The notes: generated from the letters alone by a model not told the origin. 40,289 nucleotides of DNA from Thermoactinomyces sp. DSM 45891 (GCF_900119485.1 NZ_FPJZ01000007.1:1-40289), one strand, 5' to 3'. Shown: positions 32,315 through 40,289, counted from the stretch's first letter. Made by a program: numbers and translations.

Positions 32315-33472
32315 TTGTACAAGCGTTCACTTTCGGTTGTAGCTGCTCTGGCATTGGGAGTTTCTATGGTGTTTTCCAATTCAATAGGAACCAAAGCTTC
32401 AGAAAACAAAGGCAGTTCTGAAATTATTGTCAAGTTCAAATCAGGAACTTCATTAGCTCAAAGTTCCTCTCTCCATGCGAAAGCAGACAGCCAAGTGATC
32501 AAAACAAATAGCACACTTGGTTTTCAAGTAGTGAAGGTTCCAGCTGAGAAGTCTGTTAAGCAAGTGATTCAAGATTACCAGAAGAATTCAGATGTATTGT
32601 ATGTTGAGCCTAACCATGTATATCGTGCTACGTTGGTTCCTAATGATACTGATTATGCAAAACAGTATGCTCTGCAAAAGGTAGAGGCCGAAAAAGCTTG
32701 GGATATTACAAAAGGCTCTGGTCAAGTCAAGATCGCGATTTTGGATACGGGTGTAGATTATAACCACCCGGATTTGAAAGGGAAAGTAGAGAAAGGACGT
32801 GACTTTATCGACAATGATGATGATCCCATGGATGAAAATAAACATGGCACTCATTGTGCAGGAGTAGCTGCTGCTACAACGAACAATGGGGTTGGGATTG
32901 CTGGAATGGCACCAAATGTCAAAATTTTAGCTGAGAGAGTCTTAGATGCAAAGGGAAATGGAACTGCAGATGGAGTGGCAAGCGGAATTACGCATGCGGC
33001 TGATCTAGGTGCTCATGTGATAAGTCTAAGTCTAGGTAGTCCAGATGAATCGAAAGCCTTAAAAGATGCTGTCGATTATGCAGTAAGTAAGGGATCTATC
33101 GTAGTGGCTGCAGCGGGAAATGATAACTCATCTACTCCAAACTATCCAGCTTACTATGAAAATGTCATTGCGGTAGCAGCAACGGATCAAAATGATCGTA
33201 AAGCCGACTTTTCTAACTATGGGGAGTGGGTGGATGTGGCAGCGCCTGGAGTAGATATTTACTCAACCGTTCTTGATTCTGGCTATGAATCTATTTCCGG
33301 AACATCCATGGCAACCCCGCTAGTATCAGGGGTTGCAGGTCTTCTCGCTTCTCAGGGTAAAAAGGCAAATGAAATTCGTGCTTCTCTAGAAGAAACCGCA
33401 GATCCAATCCAAGGAACGGGTGACAGTTGGATTCACGGTAGGATCAATGCATATAAGGCTATGAGTCGATGA
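32315..33472 (+). CDS. Secreted subtilisin-like serine protease (thermitase type)
   Basis: A 385-residue pre-pro-protease. Residues 1-29 form a signal peptide (AALALGVSMVF, cleavage probably near KAS). Residues about 35-104 are an I9 inhibitor-type propeptide (EIIVKFKSG to EPNHVYRA). The mature enzyme starts around 106-109. The catalytic triad is Asp144 (ILDTGVDYNHPDL), His177 (KHGTHCAG) and Ser331 (SGTSMATP), with oxyanion Asn269 (AAAGND). The match to thermitase of Thermoactinomyces vulgaris is strong (VPND, GLLASQG, GRINAYKA). Leu336 stands where the family normally has His after GTSMATP. TTG at 32315 is 6 nt after AAGGGGTG; the GTG at 32306 is inside that RBS. Confidence 0.93.
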   Translation: MYKRSLSVVAALALGVSMVFSNSIGTKASENKGSSEIIVKFKSGTSLAQSSSLHAKADSQVIKTNSTLGFQVVKVPAEKSVKQVIQDYQKNSDVLYVEPNHVYRATLVPNDTDYAKQYALQKVEAEKAWDITKGSGQVKIAILDTGVDYNHPDLKGKVEKGRDFIDNDDDPMDENKHGTHCAGVAAATTNNGVGIAGMAPNVKILAERVLDAKGNGTADGVASGITHAADLGAHVISLSLGSPDESKALKDAVDYAVSKGSIVVAAAGNDNSSTPNYPAYYENVIAVAATDQNDRKADFSNYGEWVDVAAPGVDIYSTVLDSGYESISGTSMATPLVSGVAGLLASQGKKANEIRASLEETADPIQGTGDSWIHGRINAYKAMSR

Positions 33473-33614
33473 ATGAAAGATGATCGTTTCAAGATTTGAC
33501 TATCAGACTAGGTGATAGCTTTGGTTTGCAATTTGGTTGCACTTTCCCTTTTTCCCGGTAGTAAGCTCGATAAAGTTTTGTTATGTAAATCTGCAAAACC
33601 CTTGAAAACAAAGG

Positions 33615-33645
33615 AAAAAGCACCCTCATTATGAGAGTGCTTTTT
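33615..33645 (-). terminator. Terminator after the cold-shock gene
   Basis: The arms 33615-33629 and 33631-33645 form a stem with one mismatch and A5/T5 ends. It lies between the convergent protease and cold-shock genes. Confidence 0.7.
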
Positions 33646-33658
33646 CTTATAGTCCGAA

Positions 33659-33865
33659 TTAACGAACGTTCAAACGATGAACGTTAGCGGATTGTGGACC
33701 ACGGTCTCCCTCAACGATGTCGAACTCAACTGGCTCGCCTTCTTCGAGAGTTTTGAAACCTTCGGTTTGGATTGCGCTATAGTGTACGAATACATCGCCA
33801 CCGTCTTCGCGCTCAAGGAAACCATAACCTTTATCAGCGTTAAACCATTTTACTTTACCCTTCAT
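33659..33865 (-). CDS. Cold-shock protein (CspA/CspB family)
   Basis: A 68-residue single OB-fold protein that binds single-stranded RNA and DNA. RNP1 reads KGYGFL (usually KGFGFI) and RNP2 reads VFVHYSAI. The start MKGKVKWFN is standard. The ATG at 33865 has AAGGAGG in front; the seven extra upstream residues of a longer frame contain the RBS itself. A leader of about 135 nt runs from a promoter at 34004-34032, as usual for cold-shock genes. Confidence 0.95.
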   Translation of the reverse strand: MKGKVKWFNADKGYGFLEREDGGDVFVHYSAIQTEGFKTLEEGEPVEFDIVEGDRGPQSANVHRLNVR

Positions 33866-34003
33866 GCTTGGGGCCTCCTTATTCATTAAAAAGCGGACAA
33901 ACAGTCAAGCGTTTAAACCTATTGATGAACCTATTGTTTCAACGTACAAGAGGCCACACAAGGTGAAACTTGAATCCCAACCACTTTTTAACGTAATACA
34001 CGT

Positions 34004-34032
34004 ATCCTACCATACAACGGGGAAAATAACAA
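34004..34032 (-). promoter_or_regulatory. Putative promoter with long leader for the cold-shock gene
   Basis: On the minus strand TTGTTA (34027-34032) and TAGGAT (34004-34009) are 17 bp apart, each 4 of 6 to consensus. The leader that follows contains a direct repeat (CAATAGGTT twice, near 33915-33940). Confidence 0.4.
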
Positions 34033-34057
34033 CAAAGCAGAAAAAGAAAAATATGAT

Positions 34058-34486
34058 TTAAAACAAATGCTGATACGGTTGTAAATCGATCTGTTTTTTT
34101 TGTAAGGTTTCTTTTAGCCACTTGTGATCCCTTTTCGGGGTGGCTAGTATATACCCACGGATGATGTATTCTTCTTTTAATTCTTCTGCTTTCTCGGCCA
34201 GAGCAATCTCACCTATTTTGCCAGCAATTTTTTGTTTCGCTACATCGCGGAACAATTCCGGCACAGGTGCAACTAGATCTCGAAGAAGGGCTTTTTTCTC
34301 GTCTGTCCAGAGATGTATTGTTTCGTTGATATAGTGCTCCTGCCAATCGAGCTCAGAACGGCCATCTTGTTTTGGTAATCGTTTTAGAAATTTACGAAAC
34401 ATAAAATATCCACCGATACACATAACCCCAAAAAGCGCTATCCAAAACAAGGTGTAGCCCCATTGAAGCCAGAGGGGTCTTATCAT
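34058..34486 (-). CDS. DUF2621 family membrane protein (YneK-like)
   Basis: A 142-residue protein with an N-terminal membrane helix (about 6-30). The conserved DUF2621 body has GGYFMFRKFLKRLPK, SELDWQEHYI and PVPELFRDVAKQKIAGKIGE. The last resembles a probe-helix of a small cytosolic domain. The function is unknown; it is known from spore-formers such as B. subtilis (YneK). ATG at 34486 follows GAGGTG by 6 nt; the GTG at 34495 is part of the RBS. Confidence 0.8.
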   Translation of the reverse strand: MIRPLWLQWGYTLFWIALFGVMCIGGYFMFRKFLKRLPKQDGRSELDWQEHYINETIHLWTDEKKALLRDLVAPVPELFRDVAKQKIAGKIGEIALAEKAEELKEEYIIRGYILATPKRDHKWLKETLQKKQIDLQPYQHLF

Positions 34487-34548
34487 GAATCTCACCTCTA
34501 TTTAATAAGACGATTTCTCATCATATCATTTTTCGGTATTCTGGCTTC

Positions 34549-34578
34549 ATTATATAGGGGATGGTGACAAAAAAACAA
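34549..34578 (-). promoter_or_regulatory. Sigma-A promoter of the DUF2621 gene
   Basis: On the minus strand TTGTTT (34573-34578) and a perfect TATAAT (34549-34554) are separated by 18 bp. Confidence 0.55.
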
Positions 34579-34643
34579 CAAGTGTCTTCGTGAATGAGTT
34601 GTGTTTAGGTCACTTCTTAAAGGGGTTGTAATGAGATTATCGG

Positions 34644-36776
34644 TTACGTTGAACTAAAATTTAAGACTCCTATTGACAGCGGGCTATCTCCTACAGAGAT
34701 GGTTGATATGATGGCATGGGTGTCTCCATCTATTACAGAGACTGTATTGTTATCAACACCACCGTTTGTTACATAGATTCGATTTATGTTAGGATTTACA
34801 GCCACTGAAGATGGGCGATTTCCCACTGCAATCGTTGCGATGACAACATTTAAATTGCCGTTTATTACGGAGACGTTATCACTTAGACTATTCGCTACAT
34901 AGATGCAATTTGTACGTGTGTTTACAGCCACTCCTACGATTCCTTGTATATAGAACGACGATCCTACGGTAGTGGTTGCAGTTATCGTGTGGGTCATTCC
35001 ATCTATTACGGAGACAGTTCTATCGCCTTGGTTTAATACATAAATTGAATTTGTTTTCGGATTTACTGCTGAGGATGTAGGAAAAGCTCCCGTAGGAATC
35101 ACAGTGAGTACAGTATTGGTTCCTCCGTGTATAACAGAGACGTTATTATCGCCACTGTTAGAAGCATAGATCCGATTTGTAATGGGATTAACGCTTACTC
35201 CTGATGCGATACTCCCTACTGGAATAGTTGCCAATATGGTATTTGTAATTTCATCTATTACAAGAACTTGATCACTAATGTCAAAGGGGGGACGGGTTAC
35301 ATAGATACGGCTCCAAGAAGGATTTACTGCAAGTGCTCCGATTACGGCTGCTGAAAAAGTATTGGTTATCGTATTAGTGTTCCCATCTACTACAGAGACT
35401 GTCACGCCATCATTGGGTATATAAATTTGTTTTGTAACAGGGTTTATCCCCAGTGCCCTTGGACCACCCGCTATTGTAATGGTCGTAGAAATGGTATTCG
35501 TGGATCCGTCTATAACAGAGACATTATTACTATCTACATTGACTACATATATACTTGATATATTTACGGGTCCTGTCGGTCCTGTAATCCCTGTTGAGCC
35601 TATCGTTCCATTGAATCCCGTAGGTCCGGTGCTTCCCGTAGCTCCCGTGGGGGCGTTCTCACCCGTAGGCCCCGTTGTCCCTGTGATCCCATCAGGCCCG
35701 ATCTCCCCTGTGTCCCCATTAACTCCTGTCGATCCTGATGCTCCTGTCGGTCCAGTTTCTCCCGCAGGCCCGGTGGCACCGGTGGAAGAAGAGGAACCTG
35801 GTGATCCAGAGGGGCCCTGAGGACCTGATCCTCCCATCATCCCTGTTGTCCCTGTTTCCCCCGTGAAGGAAGCTGAGCCCGGTAATCCAGAGGGTCCTTC
35901 TGGCCCTATACTTCCTGTTGATCCTGTGTCTCCTCTAGCACCCGTGGAAGAAGAGAAACCTGGAGTACCTTGTGGTCCCGTACTTCCCGTAGCTCCAGTA
36001 CTACCTGTAAAACCAGATAGACCATCAGGCCCAGTCATCCCTGTGGGTCCAATCGATCCTACTATTCCGCTAATACCTGGTGGTCCAGTAAAGCCTGTGT
36101 CCCCATTAGCTCCTGTGTCTCCCGTAGGCCCCATAAAACCAGATAGACCATCAGACCCAGTGATTCCCTCAGGCCCTGCATTTCCAACAAAACCTGAAGG
36201 ACCTTGAGGTCCTGTCGATCCTGTAGGCCCTGTCGTTCCCGTCGTTCCTGTTGGAGCTTCTATTCGTACCCTTGCTGAACCTGGTGTGACTTCGATATAT
36301 AATGTATCGGATACAAAGTTTGCATGATCTCCGACAAACATTGGAGCAATGCCGCTAGTCCCAGAATTACCTAATATTCCGAATAGAAAATCGCCTGTTG
36401 TAAATGCACCGGAGGCTCCGATTGGCCCGGTGGGTCCTTGAGGTCCTTGTGGTCCTTGAGTTCCCTGTCCTGTAAGATCACTTGCACCTAAAACCGCCTC
36501 TAATTTCTCTTTTAAAATCCATTCTTTCTTTGCTATTGCACGTACGGTATCCTGAACACTACTGTTTATTAAAAGCAAATCGCTAATAGTAGCAAGTTGG
36601 GGAGCAGAGATTCCTGGCAATGTTCCTAGGATGTATTGTATTTTTTCTCCTTCTGCATTAATAATATGACTCAGACCTAACTCTTCTAGGGCAATGGAGG
36701 ATAACAAAAGATTGATTGCATCTTCCCGGTTAATGGAAATAGTAGAGGTTATGTTAGGGATATTGGCTTGGGACAT
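34644..36776 (-). CDS. Collagen-like protein with seven-repeat YVTN beta-propeller head
   Basis: A 710-residue protein. Residues 1-102 are the helical N-terminal domain shared with the other collagen genes. A short Gly-X-Y stretch covers 103-124, a small beta domain 125-176, and a long Gly-X-Y stretch about 177-405. Residues about 408-710 hold seven YVTN-type blades (IYVVN..., IYIPN..., IYVTR..., IYASN..., IYVLN..., IYVAN..., IYVTN...), each with a SVIDG-like turn, enough for one seven-bladed propeller. The stalk would trimerise and display propellers. There is no signal peptide. ATG at 36776 is 5 nt after GAGGTG; the GTG two codons earlier is part of the RBS. A sigma-K-like promoter lies at 36815-36841. 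This is the last of three tandem paralogues. Confidence 0.87.
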   Translation of the reverse strand: MSQANIPNITSTISINREDAINLLLSSIALEELGLSHIINAEGEKIQYILGTLPGISAPQLATISDLLLINSSVQDTVRAIAKKEWILKEKLEAVLGASDLTGQGTQGPQGPQGPTGPIGASGAFTTGDFLFGILGNSGTSGIAPMFVGDHANFVSDTLYIEVTPGSARVRIEAPTGTTGTTGPTGSTGPQGPSGFVGNAGPEGITGSDGLSGFMGPTGDTGANGDTGFTGPPGISGIVGSIGPTGMTGPDGLSGFTGSTGATGSTGPQGTPGFSSSTGARGDTGSTGSIGPEGPSGLPGSASFTGETGTTGMMGGSGPQGPSGSPGSSSSTGATGPAGETGPTGASGSTGVNGDTGEIGPDGITGTTGPTGENAPTGATGSTGPTGFNGTIGSTGITGPTGPVNISSIYVVNVDSNNVSVIDGSTNTISTTITIAGGPRALGINPVTKQIYIPNDGVTVSVVDGNTNTITNTFSAAVIGALAVNPSWSRIYVTRPPFDISDQVLVIDEITNTILATIPVGSIASGVSVNPITNRIYASNSGDNNVSVIHGGTNTVLTVIPTGAFPTSSAVNPKTNSIYVLNQGDRTVSVIDGMTHTITATTTVGSSFYIQGIVGVAVNTRTNCIYVANSLSDNVSVINGNLNVVIATIAVGNRPSSVAVNPNINRIYVTNGGVDNNTVSVIDGDTHAIISTISVGDSPLSIGVLNFSST

Positions 36777-36814
36777 ATTCACACCTCACTGACATTCGCC
36801 TATGTTTTTCAGGT

Positions 36815-36841
36815 TATATTATGCAAAATATTGAATGGTGT
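36815..36841 (-). promoter_or_regulatory. Putative sigma-K promoter of the first collagen-propeller gene
   Basis: On the minus strand AC (36840-36841), a 16-bp spacer and CATAATATA (36815-36823) match the sigma-K consensus, about 40 bp before the ATG. Confidence 0.55.
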
Positions 36842-36869
36842 GATGGTACTTTTTATATGCGTATAGTTG

Positions 36870-36912
36870 CTCAATCAAAAGTTCATCCCTAATCGATGAG
36901 CTTTTGATTGAG
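36870..36912 (-). terminator. Hairpin between collagen-propeller genes
   Basis: A stem of about 18 bp with one mismatch (36870-36887 with 36895-36912) lies 38 bp past the stop codon at 36950. No T tract follows on the minus strand, so it may protect the RNA end or terminate weakly. Confidence 0.5.
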
Positions 36913-36949
36913 GCTCTTCCTGTATTGGTTCTTAATTACTTGGGTTGGA

Positions 36950-39094
36950 TCATGTGGTTAGAGAATTATATACTGCCACAGAGGTTGGTAGAATTCCTAC
37001 TGAGATAGTAGTGATAATCATATTTGTATTCCCATCAATGACAGAGACGGTATTACTATTTAAATTGGCTATATAGACTTGATTGGCAAAAGGGTCCACA
37101 CCTACTCCGTTTGGGTTCTCACCTACTGTAATCGTTGCAAGTACCGTATCTAGATTTCCGTTGATGACGGAGACTGTGTTATCGGTATTATTGACTACAT
37201 AAATACAATTGGTATGGGTATTAACGCCTATACCGTTTGCGCCGTTTGTATAAGCTTGATTTCCTATCGTAATGTTTGTAATGACTGTATCGGTTTCTCC
37301 GTCTATGACAGAAAGGGTCTTATCATTTGTATTTACTACATAAATCCGGTTTGTATTAGGATTTACCCCGGAATATATGGGTGCATTTCCTACTGTAATG
37401 CTGGCAACTATTGAATTTGTTTTTCCATCTATCACCACAACCGAATTCTCGAAATTAGCAGGGAGATATGTGCGACTTGTGATCGAATTTACCGCTACTC
37501 CCAGCAGGGAATCCTGCAATGAAATGGTGGCTAATACTGTATTAGAAATTCCATCAATTACGAAGACTTGACTCGTTCCTAAAACTATTTCACCAACTGC
37601 ATAGATCTGATTTCGGGCAGAGTTTACTCCTATCGCTAGTAAAGGATTTCCTGGATCTGTTGGAACAATTGTAGAAATCGTATGTGTTTCTCCGTCTAGG
37701 ACAGAGACATTCCCATCATTCCCGGCTATATAGATGCGATTTGTGACAGAATTAACCCCGACGGAAAGTGGCTCATTTACCGGAATGATTGAAGATACTG
37801 TATGAGTATTTCCATCAATGACAGAGACTGTATTATCAAAAGAATTGGTTACATAGATGGTTGCTGTATTGACGATGGCCCCGGTCGGCCCAGTGGATCC
37901 TGTAGTACCTATATCCCCTGTGGGTCCTGTCGGTCCGGTTGCCCCAGTAGAAGAAGCGGGTCCTGTCGGCCCAGTGGGTCCCTGCGGCCCAGTAGATCCT
38001 GTATCCCCCGTGGGTCCTGTGCTTCCTGTACTCCCAGCCAATCCGGTCGGTCCTATGCTCCCCGCAGGTCCTGTGTTCCCTGTAGCACCTGTGGAAGAAG
38101 CAGAGCCGGGAGGTCCAGGAGGTCCTTGCGGTCCTGTACTTCCGGTCGGTCCTGTGCTCCCTGTAGCACCTGTAGAAGAAGCAGAGCCGGGAGGTCCTGT
38201 CGGTCCTTGAGGCCCCGTACTCCCTGTGGGGCCAGTCTCTCCCGTAGTGCCCGTGGAAGAAGCAGGTCCAGGAGGTCCAGTAGCGCCTTGAGGTCCAGTG
38301 TCCCCTGTCGGCCCGGTAACTCCATTTATACCCGTAGGCCCTGTAACGCCCGAGGCTCCCGTGATTCCGGTCATTCCAATTAGTCCTGTCGGCCCAGTAG
38401 TCCCGGTGGGTCCCGCAGACCCTGTTATCCCAGTTAGACCAGTCGGTCCAGTGTTCCCTGTGGGTCCTGTAATCCCACTTGGTCCAGTAGCGCCTTGAGG
38501 TCCAGTAGCTCCGGTGGGTCCCACAGGTCCGGTCGGTCCTAGTCCCCCTAAGCTACTAGTGGGTACTTCTAGTCTCACTCTTGCTGAACCGGGCGTGACT
38601 TCGATGTATAACGTATCTGATACAAAGTTTACATTATCTCCATAAAGCATTGGAGCAATTCCACTAGTCCCGGAGTTTCCTAAAGCCTGAAATAGAATAC
38701 CGCCTGTCGCAAATGATCCAGTGGCTCCTACTGGACCAATAGGTCCTTGGGGTCCTTGAGTACCTTGAGTACCTTGGGATCCCAGTCCTGTAGTTTCACT
38801 CGCGCCTAAAACCGTCTCTAATTTCTCTTTTAAAATCCATTCTTTCTTTGCAATTTCACGTACGGTATCCCGAACACTACTATTGATCAAAAGCAAATCA
38901 CTAATAGTGGCAGGTTGGGGAGCAGAGATTCCTGGTAATGTTCCTAGGACATACTGCAGTTTTTCCCCTTCCGCATTGATAATATGGCTTAGACCTAGCT
39001 CTTCTAGTGCAATAGAGGATAATAAAAGGTTGATTGCATCTCCTCGATTAATGGAAATTGTAGGGGTAATATTAGGGATATTTGCTTGGGACAT
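36950..39094 (-). CDS. Collagen-like protein with seven-repeat YVTN beta-propeller head (paralogue)
   Basis: A 714-residue paralogue of the gene at 34644. The N-terminal ~100 residues are nearly identical to it. A Gly-X-Y stretch runs over about 104-127, the small beta domain over 128-180 and a long Gly-X-Y stretch over about 183-410, including several copies of GPPGSASSTGATG. Residues about 413-714 contain seven blades (IYVTN, IYIAG, IYAVG, TYLPA, IYVVN, IYVVN, VYIAN), each with an SVIDG-type turn. Similar N termini but diverged heads suggest duplication followed by selection on the surface. ATG 39094 follows GAGGTG. A sigma-K-like promoter lies at 39131-39157. Confidence 0.87.
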   Translation of the reverse strand: MSQANIPNITPTISINRGDAINLLLSSIALEELGLSHIINAEGEKLQYVLGTLPGISAPQPATISDLLLINSSVRDTVREIAKKEWILKEKLETVLGASETTGLGSQGTQGTQGPQGPIGPVGATGSFATGGILFQALGNSGTSGIAPMLYGDNVNFVSDTLYIEVTPGSARVRLEVPTSSLGGLGPTGPVGPTGATGPQGATGPSGITGPTGNTGPTGLTGITGSAGPTGTTGPTGLIGMTGITGASGVTGPTGINGVTGPTGDTGPQGATGPPGPASSTGTTGETGPTGSTGPQGPTGPPGSASSTGATGSTGPTGSTGPQGPPGPPGSASSTGATGNTGPAGSIGPTGLAGSTGSTGPTGDTGSTGPQGPTGPTGPASSTGATGPTGPTGDIGTTGSTGPTGAIVNTATIYVTNSFDNTVSVIDGNTHTVSSIIPVNEPLSVGVNSVTNRIYIAGNDGNVSVLDGETHTISTIVPTDPGNPLLAIGVNSARNQIYAVGEIVLGTSQVFVIDGISNTVLATISLQDSLLGVAVNSITSRTYLPANFENSVVVIDGKTNSIVASITVGNAPIYSGVNPNTNRIYVVNTNDKTLSVIDGETDTVITNITIGNQAYTNGANGIGVNTHTNCIYVVNNTDNTVSVINGNLDTVLATITVGENPNGVGVDPFANQVYIANLNSNTVSVIDGNTNMIITTISVGILPTSVAVYNSLTT

Positions 39095-39130
39095 ATTCAC
39101 ACCTCACTGACGTTTGCCTACGTTTAGGTT

Positions 39131-39157
39131 TATAGTATTCAAAATGATGGATACTGT
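39131..39157 (-). promoter_or_regulatory. Putative sigma-K promoter of the second collagen-propeller gene
   Basis: On the minus strand AC (39156-39157), 16 bp and AATACTATA (39131-39139) repeat the geometry seen at 36815, with one mismatch in the -10 (A for the first C). Confidence 0.45.
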
Positions 39158-39171
39158 GATTTTTATCAAAG

Positions 39172-39204
39172 CAAAAAGCCCATTCCTCCTTGATGAGCTT
39201 TTTG
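39172..39204 (-). terminator. Terminator of the third collagen-propeller gene
   Basis: A 12-bp stem with one mismatch (39172-39183 with 39193-39204). On the minus strand the right half ends in CTTTTTG, giving a short T tract. Confidence 0.55.
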
Positions 39205-39224
39205 TTAGAAATATTTAGTTAAGA

Positions 39225-40289
39225 TCAACTTATACTTACTCCCACTGATGTTGGCGCAGACCCTACAGTAATAGTAGTGATGATCATATGAGAGTTTCCA
39301 TCCAGTACAGATACATTGTCATCTACATTATTAACTGCAAAGATCTGATTAGCAATGAGGTCTACGCTCATGCCGATTGGGTTGTTGCCTACGGGAATGG
39401 TAGTAACGACAGTATGAGTGTTTCCACTTATGACAGATACGTTATTATCAAGCCCGTTGGCTATATAGATACAGTTTGTGTGCGAGTTTACTCCTATCCC
39501 TGTTGCGCTGTCTAAAAATAGCATACTTCCTACAGGAATAGTGGCCAGTATTGTGTGGGAATGGCCATCTATTGTAGAGATTGTATCGTCGAGTGTGTTG
39601 AGAACATAGATACAGTTGGAGAGTGGGTTTACCCCCATGTGCGTAGGGCTGTTTCCCACAGGAATCACGGTGGATACAGTAAAGGTCATTCCATCGATGA
39701 CAGAAACTGTATTATCTACGGCATTCGCTACATAGATCTGGTTCGTTACAGAATTTACACACACTCCTTCAGGGCTTGTGCCTACTGAAACTCTGACAAA
39801 TACGCTATTAGTAACACCATCCATTACATAGAGATTGTTTTTGGTTTGGGTAATTCCGTAGATCCGATTTCTTGCAGAGTCAACGCTCAGTACGGATATA
39901 TCTACTCCTACTGTAAATGTGGAAACGACGGTATGAGTATTTCCATCAATGACAGAGACGGTACTATCATCAAAATTGGCTACATAGATCCGATTAGTGG
40001 TGGTGTTTACTGCTATTCCTTTGGGGTTCGTGCCTACTGGCACGGTTGAGACAATCATATGTGTCATTCTGTCAATGATGGAGACATTATTGCTACCTGA
40101 ATTGCTAACATATATGGTTGATATAGGTGAATCTGATGGCCCTGTCGGTCCGGTTGCCCCCGTGGCAGTGGCAGATCCAGCTGGTCCAACTGGTCCTTGA
40201 GGCCCTGTATCCCCTGTGTTTCCGGGAGAGCCAGCCGGCCCTTGAGGCCCCGTATCTCCTGTGTTTCCGGGAGAGCCAGCCGGCCCTTG
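39225..40289 (-). CDS. Collagen-like protein with YVTN beta-propeller head, 5' part outside the window
   Basis: The open frame continues without a start to the window edge, where it still reads Gly-X-Y (GPAGSPGNTGDTGPQ twice, a 45-bp unit). The visible part has 354 residues: about 55 of collagen stalk, then seven blades (IYVSN, IYVAN, IYGIT, IYVAN, IYVLN, IYIAN, IFAVN) with SVIDG-like turns. It is the third paralogue in the tandem array. The in-frame ATG at 40067 lies inside the first blade and is not the start. The N-terminal domain and promoter lie beyond the window. Confidence 0.87.
   Translation of the reverse strand, partial: QGPAGSPGNTGDTGPQGPAGSPGNTGDTGPQGPVGPAGSATATGATGPTGPSDSPISTIYVSNSGSNNVSIIDRMTHMIVSTVPVGTNPKGIAVNTTTNRIYVANFDDSTVSVIDGNTHTVVSTFTVGVDISVLSVDSARNRIYGITQTKNNLYVMDGVTNSVFVRVSVGTSPEGVCVNSVTNQIYVANAVDNTVSVIDGMTFTVSTVIPVGNSPTHMGVNPLSNCIYVLNTLDDTISTIDGHSHTILATIPVGSMLFLDSATGIGVNSHTNCIYIANGLDNNVSVISGNTHTVVTTIPVGNNPIGMSVDLIANQIFAVNNVDDNVSVLDGNSHMIITTITVGSAPTSVGVSIS

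Noticed and set aside
35479..38498. Plus-strand PVGPVGPV-type frames opposite the collagen-propeller genes
   Set aside because: Mirror products of collagen codons; low complexity, no start signals.
39225..40067. A complete stand-alone propeller gene starting at ATG 40067
   Set aside because: The frame is open upstream to the window edge with collagen repeats and the first blade, so the ATG is internal and the gene is merely cut by the window.
1..40289. tRNA, rRNA or riboswitch genes
   Set aside because: No cloverleaf, rRNA or known riboswitch core was recognised on either strand by eye; a covariance-model scan would be needed to exclude them.

Overview
The window looks like chromosomal DNA of an endospore-forming, low-to-moderate-GC Firmicute. 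Bacillus-type gene sets are recognisable: a sufCDSUB operon, dapH with an acetyl-DAP deacetylase, a cbpB/ykuL-like CBS protein, a yunF-E-D-C-like cluster, a yneK-like DUF2621 protein and a cold-shock protein. The secreted subtilase resembles thermitase, and spore-surface-type collagen-like proteins are present, so a member of the Thermoactinomycetaceae or a relative is plausible. This is inferred from gene content; there is no rRNA or tRNA to test it.

Layout. 1-3.7 kb: an EamA-type permease, a TPR protein, a c-di-AMP-type CBS protein and small hypotheticals. 3.8-9.2 kb: the sufC-sufD-sufS-sufU-sufB operon, with an imperfect 11-bp dyad just upstream of its promoter. 9.3-12.1 kb: a 935-residue protein that joins a calcineurin-like metallophosphoesterase to a C-terminal half resembling the crystal-forming protoxin region of Bacillus thuringiensis Cry proteins. 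A promoter fitting the sigma-K consensus precedes it. 12.4-15.5 kb: an operon of dapH, a class III aminotransferase and an M20 deacetylase (acetylated branch of diaminopimelate/lysine synthesis). 15.6-19.0 kb: an HTH-TPR regulator divergent from a BrkB/YihY plus AI-2E-type permease pair. 19.2-24.0 kb: an unidentified protein, a BceB-type permease with no ATPase beside it, and a pair resembling conjugation-machine parts (a VirB8/TcpC-like protein and a lytic transglycosylase/M23 hydrolase).

24.2-25.9 kb holds a collagen-like protein with a BclA/C1q-TNF-like head. 26.1-31.5 kb holds nicotinate phosphoribosyltransferase and the yun-like cluster. 31.6-34.5 kb holds a small lipoprotein, the subtilase, a cold-shock protein and the DUF2621 protein. 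34.6-40.3 kb is a tandem array of three paralogous collagen-like proteins whose heads are seven YVTN beta-propeller repeats; the last runs off the window.

The most notable theme is mother-cell or spore-surface biology. The phosphoesterase-crystal fusion and two of the collagen-propeller genes have upstream elements with the same geometry (AC, 16 bp, then CATAnnnTA or one mismatch), which would make them late mother-cell genes under sigma-K. The inference is a spore coat of collagen stalks with interchangeable heads, plus a possible parasporal enzyme. None of this can be proved from sequence alone.
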